Shown in pieces: positions 1 to 5,023 of a stretch of DNA of 5,023 nt; position 1 is the first letter of the stretch; each line of letters opens with the position of its first letter. The stretch spans positions 1 to 5,023 of the forward strand of contig CABUCP010000280.1 in the NCBI GenBank assembly GCA_902490055.1. The letters run 5' to 3'. The position numbers and the translations under genes were made by a program. This DNA comes from an uncultured Klebsiella sp. Its GTDB lineage: Bacteria > Pseudomonadota > Gammaproteobacteria > Enterobacterales > Enterobacteriaceae. The notes beneath the pieces were generated by a model that was not told where the DNA came from, ran no database searches, and was given only the letters and a program-made list of their open reading frames with translations.

Positions 1-95
1 TCTACGGCTATGCTTTAGCAGACGCCAATAACGTATCGCGTATTTACCCGCTAACTCTGTGGCAAATAATCGACTCACTTCGCCAGCGGCGCTAA
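1..95 (+). CDS. C-terminal end of an unrecognised protein (5' truncated by window)
   Basis: The window opens inside a reading frame (codons from base 3) of 30 residues ending in a TAA at 93-95. The tail reads YGYALADANNVSRIYPLTLW, followed by QIIDSLRQRR. It is mixed polar and aromatic with a basic last helix-like stretch and has no obvious membrane segment or motif. The other two plus-strand frames have stops within the first 30 bases. The stop lies 11 nt before the next start codon, with that gene's ribosome binding site between them, which is the spacing expected inside an operon. I do not recognise the family from this fragment and assign no function. The frame could in principle be spurious because only 30 codons are visible. 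Confidence 0.6.
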   Translation, partial: YGYALADANNVSRIYPLTLWQIIDSLRQRR

Positions 96-101
96 GGGAG
101 G
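96..101 (+). promoter_or_regulatory. Ribosome binding site of the 36-residue membrane protein
   Basis: GGGAGG lies 5 nt before the ATG at 107, directly after the stop codon of the upstream frame. This near-consensus Shine-Dalgarno sequence is the main support for the short downstream ORF being a real gene. Confidence 0.7.
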
Positions 102-106
102 AAATC

Positions 107-217
107 ATGTTCGGCTATAGTCTGACGCGTTTAGGTTTGTTTATCGTGCTGGCCATCATCGCCTGTACCGCCGTGGGTCTTGTCACTTATCTGGTGGTGT
201 CGACTCTCGGGAATTAA
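107..217 (+). CDS. Small single-pass membrane protein, 36 residues, function unknown
   Basis: An ATG at 107 preceded by GGGAGG opens a 36-codon frame ending in TAA at 215-217. The product starts MFGYSLTRLG, has one strongly hydrophobic segment at about residues 9-33 (LFIVLAIIACTAVGLVTYLV and following) and ends SSTLGN-like in a short polar tail (VVSTLGN). The only positive charge is Arg8, just before the helix, which by the positive-inside rule suggests a cytoplasmic N-terminus. Cys19 sits mid-helix, so it is not a lipobox. The gene is 11 nt behind the upstream frame and 59 nt ahead of the efflux adaptor, so it probably belongs to the upstream transcript, perhaps continuing into the efflux genes. 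I do not recognise the family. Small one-helix proteins often act as accessory subunits of respiratory oxidases or transporters (CydX and AcrZ are examples), but nothing here proves such a role. Confidence 0.65.
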   Translation: MFGYSLTRLGLFIVLAIIACTAVGLVTYLVVSTLGN

Positions 218-276
218 ATTCGCACGCCGTCATCAATGGGTAAAACAAACACTTTTTTAGCTCTGAGGGGAATACA
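218..276 (+). other. Short intergenic gap before the efflux adaptor
   Basis: This 59-nt gap is more AT-rich than the flanking genes (a run of T at 253-258 and scattered A runs). I see no convincing sigma-70 -35/-10 pair, no GC-rich hairpin followed by T's, and no clear operator. Its only assignable element is the ribosome binding site at 265-270. The efflux operon may be read through from upstream or may use a promoter I cannot recognise by eye. Confidence 0.5.
265..270 (+). promoter_or_regulatory. Ribosome binding site that fixes the GTG start of the adaptor
   Basis: GAGGGG lies 6 nt before the GTG at 277. No ATG gives a better start: the first in-frame ATG is codon 31 (base 367), which would delete the lipoprotein signal peptide. 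The site and the signal peptide together decide for GTG 277. Confidence 0.75.
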
Positions 277-1362
277 GTGACCCGTTATTTTTCTCTCATT
301 CCCGTACTTATTTTGACAATCAGCGCCTGCGACCAGAAAACGCCGCAGGTTGAGACTGCGCCGCGAATGGTCAAGGCGGCGGAGGTGGTCGCCGTCGGCG
401 ATGCGCAGCAACGCGTCTTCCCTGCACGCATTGAATCCGGGGATTCAACGGAATTATCCTTCAAGCGCGGCGGCCAGGTGGAGTCGCTGGATATTCGCCA
501 GGGTGCCGCGATTCGCGAAGGCCAAACCCTGGCGCGGCTGAACTCGCGGGAGGCCCAGCAGCGGGTTAACGAGCGACAGACCGCCGCGACGCTCGCCCAA
601 CGACAATTCGATCGCTTCCAGACTCTGGCGGGGCGCCAGGCTATCTCACAGGCAGAAATGGATGTTCAGCGCGCCAACCGCGACGCAGCCAACGCGGCGC
701 TGAAAATCGCGCGTGAAGAGCTGGCGCAAATGGCGCTGGTGGCCCCTTTTAGCGGTATCGCCGCCGGCGTGACAATCCGCAACCATCAGGTTGTCGCCGC
801 CGGGCAGCCGGTTGTCACCCTGACGCGTACCGATCTGCTGGATGTCGTCTTCAGCGTGCCGGAAAACCTGTTTACCACCCTTGATATACGCAATACGCAA
901 TACCGCCCCCTCGTTAAAATTAACGCGATACCGGGCCGCCAGTTTACCGCGCAGTACAAAGAACATAGCGGCAGCAGCGATAACAATACTCTCACCTGGC
1001 AGGTGATTTTAACCATGCCGCGCCCGGAAGGTTTTCCCTCGGTGGGCGGAGTCAGCGGCACCGTGACCATCAACCTGGCGAATCTTCCCGCCAGTATCGG
1101 ACACGAAACGCTGGTGGTGCCGGTCGAAGCCGTTTTCAATCCTGATAATCATCCGCGCAATGAACCCCACGTCTGGGTGATAAAGGGCGACAACAACCAG
1201 TTACACCTTGAGGATCGCCAGGTCAGCGTCGGCCAGGTTACCGCACAGGGGGTGGTTATTACTGAGGGGTTAAGCGCGGGTGAACGGGTGGTCGCCGCGG
1301 GCGTCAACGAACTACACGCTCAGCAGCCGGTTCGGATCTGGTCGCGTGAACGAGGTTTGTAA
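277..1362 (+). CDS. RND efflux periplasmic adaptor (membrane fusion) lipoprotein
   Basis: This is a 361-residue adaptor that would bridge the inner-membrane RND pump to an outer-membrane channel. It begins at GTG. Residues 1-18 form a lipoprotein signal peptide with lipobox ISAC and lipidation at Cys18; Asp19 at +2 is the enteric Lol-avoidance signal, predicting inner-membrane anchoring. The two lipoyl half-motifs lie at about 60-90 and 152-183 (VAPFSGIAAG at 155-164). They flank a helical hairpin (about 91-150) that contains Arg113, Leu117 and Ser124, in the same spacing as the TolC-contacting Arg128-Leu132-Ser139 of AcrA. A beta-barrel follows (about 185-270), then a membrane-proximal domain (about 275-355) with the usual GLSAGERVVAAGVNEL motif. 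The length is slightly below AcrA (about 397). The stop overlaps the pump's ATG by one base, so the two are translationally coupled. No outer-membrane channel gene is in the window. The family is very secure; the substrate and gene name are not determinable here. Confidence 0.95.
   Translation: MTRYFSLIPVLILTISACDQKTPQVETAPRMVKAAEVVAVGDAQQRVFPARIESGDSTELSFKRGGQVESLDIRQGAAIREGQTLARLNSREAQQRVNERQTAATLAQRQFDRFQTLAGRQAISQAEMDVQRANRDAANAALKIAREELAQMALVAPFSGIAAGVTIRNHQVVAAGQPVVTLTRTDLLDVVFSVPENLFTTLDIRNTQYRPLVKINAIPGRQFTAQYKEHSGSSDNNTLTWQVILTMPRPEGFPSVGGVSGTVTINLANLPASIGHETLVVPVEAVFNPDNHPRNEPHVWVIKGDNNQLHLEDRQVSVGQVTAQGVVITEGLSAGERVVAAGVNELHAQQPVRIWSRERGL
431..448. repeat. Perfect 8-bp inverted repeat inside the adaptor gene
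   Basis: TTGAATCC (431-438) and its exact reverse complement GGATTCAA (441-448) are separated by GG. As RNA this could form a 7-bp stem with a 4-nt CGGG loop about 155 nt into the coding region (codons for Ile-Glu-Ser-Gly-Asp-Ser-Thr). One such repeat is not far from chance expectation in 5 kb, so a regulatory role is speculative. Confidence 0.4.
1351..1355 (+). promoter_or_regulatory. Ribosome binding site of the RND pump, inside the adaptor gene
   Basis: CGAGG, inside the last codons of the adaptor, lies 6 nt before the pump's ATG at 1362. With the TAATG stop-start overlap it suggests coupled translation of adaptor and pump. Confidence 0.55.
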
Positions 1363-4300
1363 TGGATATCTCCCGCCAGTTTATTAATAACCCCACTCGC
1401 GTCTGGCTGGCTATTTTACTGCTGGGCGTGGGAGGAATCTTCGCGCTGCTGAACATCGGTCGGCTCGAAGACCCGGCGTTTACCATTAAAACCGCGGTGA
1501 TCATTACGCACTACCCCGGCGCTTCTGCTCAGCAGGTTGAAGAAGAAGTCACGCTGCCGCTGGAAAACGCCCTGCAACAGTTGCCCTACCTCGATAACGT
1601 CAGTTCCATTTCTTCAAATGGTTTATCGCAGATCACGGTGAATATCGCCTCGCATTACCACTCCAGCGAATTACCGCAGATTTGGGACGAACTACGGCGA
1701 CGGGTAGGCGATGCCGGTCGCCTTTTCCCGCCGGGAGTGGCTACGCCGTTTGTGAATGATGATTTCGGCGATGTTTTCGGTTTCTTTTTCGCCGTCTCCG
1801 GCGACAGTTTTACCAATCCGGAACTCGTGCGCTATGCCGAACAGCTGCGTCGGGAGCTGATTCTGGTCCCCGGCGTTGGCAAGGTGGCGATTGGCGGCGC
1901 CATCCCACAGCAGATCAATATCGATATCTCATTGCCTAAAATGGCCGCCCGCGGCATTACTCTTAATCAGCTCGCGGCAATCCTCAGCCGGCTCAACGTG
2001 GTCTCCAACGCCGGGGATATCCGCTCGGGCAGCGAGTCGATCCGCCTGCATCCTACCGGCGAATTTGAAAATATCGATGAACTGAGCGATCTCCTCATCA
2101 GCCCTCACGGCGCCAGCGCCGCCACGCGGCTGCGGGATATCGCTACGTTATCGCGCGGGCTGAATGAATCGCCAAACAGTATTTATCACGCTAATGGTCG
2201 CCAGGCTATCGCCATGGGGGTCTCTTTTATCCCCGGCGTCAACGTCATTGACGTGGGCCACGCGCTGGAGGCGAAACTGCAGCAGATGGCGGCGGATAAA
2301 CCCGCCGGTATCAATATTGACCTGTTTTACGATCAGGCGGCGGAAGTCGCGCATTCGGTGAGCGGCTTTATCAGCAACTTCCTGATGGCGCTGGCGATCG
2401 TCGTTGGCGTGCTGCTGATTTTCATGGGCGTACGAAGCGGAATAATCATCGCCTTCTCGCTGGCGCTGAACGTGCTCGGCACGCTGCTTATCATGTATCT
2501 CTGGGGAATCGAGCTGCAACGGATTTCGCTCGGCGCGCTGATCATCGCCCTGAGCATGCTGGTCGATAACGCGATTGTGATTGTCGAAGGCGTGCTGATT
2601 GCGCGCCAGCAGGGTTCTCCGCTGCTCGGCGCCCTCAGCTATGTCATTCGCCGCTCCGCGCTGCCGCTACTCGGCGCGACGGTGATTGCCATTCTCGCCT
2701 TCGCGCCGATTGGTCTGTCGCAGGACTCGACCGGCGAGTACTGTAAATCGCTGTTCCAGGTACTATTGATTTCGCTGATGCTTAGCTGGTTTTCCGCGCT
2801 GACCATTACCCCGGTGTTGATAAAATGGTGGCTGTTTAAGGGAAACGCCACGCAAGCGGAGCCGAGCGCCGATCCATACGGCGGTGGCTTCTATCGCTGG
2901 TATCAGCGGATATTACGCGCCCTGCTGCAGTACAAAAGCGTGACGCTGGTGGTTCTGGTCACGCTCCTTGCCGGCGCAATCTGGGGGTTCGGTTCGGTAA
3001 GACAAAACTTTTTCCCCTCCTCAAACACGCCAATTTTCTTCGTCGACCTCTGGCTGCCCTACGGTACGGATATCGCGGCGACGGAAAAAATGGCCAGCGA
3101 TATCGAACAAACGATTAAAGGCCAGCCCGGAGTCGTCACCACTATCGCCACCATCGGTCAGGGCAGTATGCGCTTTATTCTGACCTACAGCGGCCAACGT
3201 CAGTACAGCAACTATGCGCAGATCATGGTGCGCATGGACGACAGGCACAGCATCGCCCCGCTGACGCGTGATATTGACGCCTGGATCGCCCGTCACTATC
3301 CACAGGTCAACGCCAGCAGCAAACGCGTTATGTTTGGCCCCTCCGGCGACAGCGCGATTGAAGTCCGTATCAAAGGGCCCGATCCGGATAAACTGCGATT
3401 TATCGCCAGCCAGGCGCGCGACATTCTGGCACAGGATCCCGCTACCGATGGCGTACGCACCGACTGGCAGAACCGCAGCAAGGTGATCCGCCCGCAGTAT
3501 TCGCCGATTGTTGGCCGGGAGCTCGGCGTGGATAAGCAGGATATCGATAATGCCCTCGAGATGAACTTCTCCGGCAGTCGGGTGGGGCTCTATCGTGAAG
3601 GCGCCGATCTGCTGCCGGTGGTTGTCCGCCCGCCGCCGGGCGAACGCCAGGATGCCAACCATCTGAATAATGTGCTGGTCTGGAGCCAAAGCCGGCAGCA
3701 GTATATTCCGCTCAGCAACGTAGTCAGCCGCTTTACGCTCGAATGGGAAGACCCGCTGATTCTGCGCCGCGATCGCAGCCGGGTGCTTACCGTACAAACC
3801 GACCCGGATCCGTTAAGCAACCAAACCTCCGGCGATATTCTCGCCCGGGTGAAAAGCAAAATCGATGCCCTGCCCCTGCCGCACAGTTACAGCATTGAAT
3901 GGGGCGGCGATGCGGAGAACTCGAGCGAAGCACAGCAGGGGTTGTTTACCACGCTGCCGCTGGGCTTCCTGGTGATGTTCGTCATTACCGTCCTGATGTT
4001 CAGCTCGCTCAAAAACGCCATCGCTATTTGGTTGACGGTACCGCTGGCGCTGATTGGCGTAACGCCAGGCTTTTTGCTGACCGGCATTCCCTTTGGCTTT
4101 ATGGCGCTCATTGGCCTGCTGAGCCTCAGCGGTATGCTGATTCGCAACGGCATTGTGCTGGTTGAAGAAATAGAACAACAAAAAAAGGATAAGGATCAGT
4201 ACGCTGCCATTATTTATGCGGCAACATCACGCCTGCGCCCTATCCTGCTAACGGCTTTCACCACGGTGCTCGGTCTCGCTCCGCTGCTGCGCGACGTCTT

Positions 4301-4418
4301 CTTCCAAAGTATGGCGGTGGTGATTATGTTTGGCCTTGGCTTTGCAACGGCGCTGACGCTACTGGTTCTGCCGGTGTTATATGCCTGCTTTCACCGTAAA
4401 GAAGAGGGAAAACAATAA
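1362..4418 (+). CDS. RND-family inner-membrane efflux pump (proton-driven permease subunit)
   Basis: The 1018-residue product has the normal RND length and the duplicated plan. TM1 is at about 14-31, the first periplasmic porter/docking loop at 32-335, TM2-TM6 at about 337-487, TM7 at 525-545, the second large loop at 546-860, and TM8-TM12 at about 863-1008. It would export a substrate from periplasm or membrane in exchange for protons, working with the adjacent adaptor. TM4 carries LSMLVDNAIVIVEG with Asp402 and Asn403, where AcrB has Asp407-Asp408. TM10 carries GMLIRNGIVLVEE with Arg928 at the place of AcrB Lys940. SRLRPILLTAF keeps Arg959, matching AcrB Arg971. The first loop has GRLEDPAF, YPGASAQQVEEEV and VNDDFGDVFGFF. 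From memory these recall the clade that includes P. aeruginosa TriC, which is a weak inference. The sequence favours drug or hydrophobe export over a CusA-like metal pump: TM4 lacks the CusA-type pattern and no Met-relay is evident. The frame is intact. Its start overlaps the adaptor stop by one base, and its stop overlaps a downstream ATG in the same way. Confidence 0.95.
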   Translation: MDISRQFINNPTRVWLAILLLGVGGIFALLNIGRLEDPAFTIKTAVIITHYPGASAQQVEEEVTLPLENALQQLPYLDNVSSISSNGLSQITVNIASHYHSSELPQIWDELRRRVGDAGRLFPPGVATPFVNDDFGDVFGFFFAVSGDSFTNPELVRYAEQLRRELILVPGVGKVAIGGAIPQQINIDISLPKMAARGITLNQLAAILSRLNVVSNAGDIRSGSESIRLHPTGEFENIDELSDLLISPHGASAATRLRDIATLSRGLNESPNSIYHANGRQAIAMGVSFIPGVNVIDVGHALEAKLQQMAADKPAGINIDLFYDQAAEVAHSVSGFISNFLMALAIVVGVLLIFMGVRSGIIIAFSLALNVLGTLLIMYLWGIELQRISLGALIIALSMLVDNAIVIVEGVLIARQQGSPLLGALSYVIRRSALPLLGATVIAILAFAPIGLSQDSTGEYCKSLFQVLLISLMLSWFSALTITPVLIKWWLFKGNATQAEPSADPYGGGFYRWYQRILRALLQYKSVTLVVLVTLLAGAIWGFGSVRQNFFPSSNTPIFFVDLWLPYGTDIAATEKMASDIEQTIKGQPGVVTTIATIGQGSMRFILTYSGQRQYSNYAQIMVRMDDRHSIAPLTRDIDAWIARHYPQVNASSKRVMFGPSGDSAIEVRIKGPDPDKLRFIASQARDILAQDPATDGVRTDWQNRSKVIRPQYSPIVGRELGVDKQDIDNALEMNFSGSRVGLYREGADLLPVVVRPPPGERQDANHLNNVLVWSQSRQQYIPLSNVVSRFTLEWEDPLILRRDRSRVLTVQTDPDPLSNQTSGDILARVKSKIDALPLPHSYSIEWGGDAENSSEAQQGLFTTLPLGFLVMFVITVLMFSSLKNAIAIWLTVPLALIGVTPGFLLTGIPFGFMALIGLLSLSGMLIRNGIVLVEEIEQQKKDKDQYAAIIYAATSRLRPILLTAFTTVLGLAPLLRDVFFQSMAVVIMFGLGFATALTLLVLPVLYACFHRKEEGKQ
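4181..4187 (+). other. dnaX-type slippery heptamer (A AAA AAG) in the pump gene
   Basis: In the zero frame the codons CAA AAA AAG give the heptamer A AAA AAG, the same phase as the E. coli dnaX -1 frameshift site. In the -1 frame one codon (GGA) is followed by TAA at 4190-4192, which would end the protein just after TM10. The two known dnaX stimulators are not clear here: I see no upstream Shine-Dalgarno-like element, and the only downstream pairing (TGCC with GGCA, at about 4206-4225) is weak. Efficient frameshifting is therefore unproven. Confidence 0.3.
4403..4408 (+). promoter_or_regulatory. Ribosome binding site at the end of the pump gene
   Basis: AGAGGG lies 9 nt before the ATG at 4418 but 22 nt before the ATG at 4431. 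By spacing it serves the 6-codon mini-ORF at 4418 better than the membrane protein gene itself. The gene at 4431 has only a weak GCGAG (4422-4426) of its own. Confidence 0.5.
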
Positions 4419-4438
4419 TGAGCGAGAATAATGAATAG
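4418..4438 (+). other. 6-codon mini-ORF overlapping the next gene's start
   Basis: ATG at 4418 overlaps the pump stop (TAATG) and encodes MSENNE, ending in TAG at 4436-4438. It overlaps the ATG at 4431 in another frame. Ribosomes ending at this TAG could back up and restart at 4431, five bases upstream. Alternatively, the mini-ORF is the true N-terminus of the next gene disrupted by a one-base change: reading through with one base fewer would give MSENNESTGLN in frame with the downstream protein. Both readings are inference. Confidence 0.35.
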
Positions 4439-5023
4439 CACCGGGTTGAATATCATTAAAACGCTGGGATGCATGACCGCGGTAACTTTTTTCACTATTT
4501 ACAATACGTGGGATCGCTATGATTACGACTACCACTGGATCCTCGGTTTTCTGACGTTTATCTCAACGATTGCCACCCCGCTGTTCTTTGTGGTGGCCGG
4601 TTATCTTGATGCGCAGTCGCGGCACGATGCGAAATGGCAGCTAGGAAAAATCAAAAGCGTCGTGATTGTGTTTCTGTTCTGGGTCTCCGTCTACTATCTC
4701 TGGGAGCCCTACCAGCGCGGCTATCTGATCCAGCCGTGGTTCGTCTTCGCGCTGATCGTAATTTATACCTTTCATCCAATTATTGAATGGCTCAGCCTGC
4801 GGCCGCGCCTATTCTACGCGGTGGTTTTTGCGCTACTGCTGTGCGCTTACGGTTACGATCTGCTGGCGGCAATCTATCCCGACAGGCACCTGTTCAGCTT
4901 GCCGCCGCAGTATCGATTGTGGACATGGCTGCTGTTTTATTTAACCGGACAGTTATTTAACGATAGTCAGTTATCGCAGTGGCTGGGTCAGCGTAAAGTG
5001 ATTAACGGCGCCATCATTCTGCT
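4431..5023 (+). CDS. Acyltransferase family 3-like polytopic membrane protein (3' truncated by window)
   Basis: An open frame of 197 codons runs off the window. ATG 4431 is the most upstream in-frame start, because an in-frame TGA lies at 4419-4421. The visible part has about six hydrophobic helices (about 6-24, 35-58, 74-91, 100-121, 126-149, 163-176) and the start of a seventh. TPLFFVVAGYLDAQ (49-62) matches the PLFFMISGYLF signature of acyltransferase family 3 proteins such as E. coli YiaH, and PWFVFALIVIYTFHPII (102-118) matches the family's WFFFALIVIYLVSPL-type helix. These enzymes move acetyl, succinyl or similar groups onto extracytoplasmic glycans or other acceptors. The usual Arg-x10-His of TM1 is not present: Lys10 and Phe21 occupy those places, and no His occurs before residue 35. 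Activity is therefore doubtful or atypical. The gene starts 12 nt after the pump stop and is probably in the same operon. The acceptor is unknown. Confidence 0.75.
   Translation, partial: MNSTGLNIIKTLGCMTAVTFFTIYNTWDRYDYDYHWILGFLTFISTIATPLFFVVAGYLDAQSRHDAKWQLGKIKSVVIVFLFWVSVYYLWEPYQRGYLIQPWFVFALIVIYTFHPIIEWLSLRPRLFYAVVFALLLCAYGYDLLAAIYPDRHLFSLPPQYRLWTWLLFYLTGQLFNDSQLSQWLGQRKVINGAIIL

Noticed and set aside
180..220. Possible promoter (TTGTCA at 180-185 with TAAATT at 215-220) for the adaptor
   Set aside because: The spacing between the elements is 29 nt, far from the 16-18 nt of sigma-70 promoters, and no -10 like hexamer stands at the right distance.
912..925. CGTTAA-AA-TTAACG dyad in the adaptor gene
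   Set aside because: Six-base arms with a 2-base centre are expected by chance several times in 5 kb, and the stretch codes for normal barrel residues (Leu-Val-Lys-Ile-Asn).
646..1139. Minus-strand open frames opposite the adaptor gene
   Set aside because: They are shadows of the adaptor: no family resemblance, no ribosome binding site, composition mirrors the sense codons.
1366..3550. Repeated GATATC(G) words across the pump gene
   Set aside because: They reflect recurrent Asp-Ile codon pairs and neighbouring frames, with no regular spacing, so they are not a repeat array.
3021..3797. Long minus-strand open frame of 258 codons opposite the pump gene
   Set aside because: It lies wholly within the strongly supported pump coding region, has no ribosome binding site or recognisable domain, and its length is typical of antisense frames in GC-rich enteric genes with biased codon use.
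3899..4165. Plus-strand 88-codon frame inside the pump gene
   Set aside because: It overlaps TM8-TM10 of the pump in another frame and has no start context or recognisable motif.
1..5023. CRISPR array, tRNA/rRNA genes, insertion sequences or attachment sites
   Set aside because: None was seen: no spaced direct repeats, no tRNA-like cloverleaf in the short non-coding parts, no transposase frame or terminal repeats. Coding genes fill nearly the whole window.

Overview
The window looks like chromosomal DNA of a GC-rich enteric gammaproteobacterium, most plausibly Klebsiella, Raoultella, Enterobacter or a close relative. This rests on codon usage, tight TAATG-type gene junctions, a lipoprotein with the enteric Asp+2 inner-membrane retention signal, and an adaptor carrying an intact TolC-docking motif. 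The genus is an inference and was not tested by search. All genes I can support are on the plus strand.

Layout: (1) Bases 1-95 are the last 30 codons of an unrecognised gene. (2) A 36-residue single-helix membrane protein (107-217) follows at a spacing of 11 nt behind a strong ribosome binding site. (3) A gap of 59 nt (218-276) holds the ribosome binding site of the next gene but no promoter or terminator I can defend. (4) An RND efflux adaptor lipoprotein (277-1362, GTG start) is translationally coupled to (5) an RND inner-membrane pump of 1018 residues (1362-4418). (6) After a 6-codon mini-ORF (4418-4438) comes the start of a polytopic membrane protein resembling acyltransferase family 3 (4431 to the window edge, incomplete).

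Functionally, the core is a two-gene RND pump that lacks its own outer-membrane channel. The adaptor keeps the Arg-x3-Leu-x6-Ser hairpin motif known from AcrA, so a TolC-type channel encoded elsewhere is the likely partner. The substrate cannot be read from sequence.

The less ordinary points are: a non-canonical proton-relay set in the pump (Asp-Asn in place of Asp-Asp in TM4, Arg in place of Lys in TM10); an acyltransferase-3-like protein in the same run of genes that lacks the family's Arg-x10-His signature; a 6-codon mini-ORF with the better ribosome binding site overlapping that gene's start; a dnaX-type A AAA AAG heptamer in the pump gene followed at once by a -1 frame stop; and a very small membrane protein just upstream that invites comparison with AcrZ.
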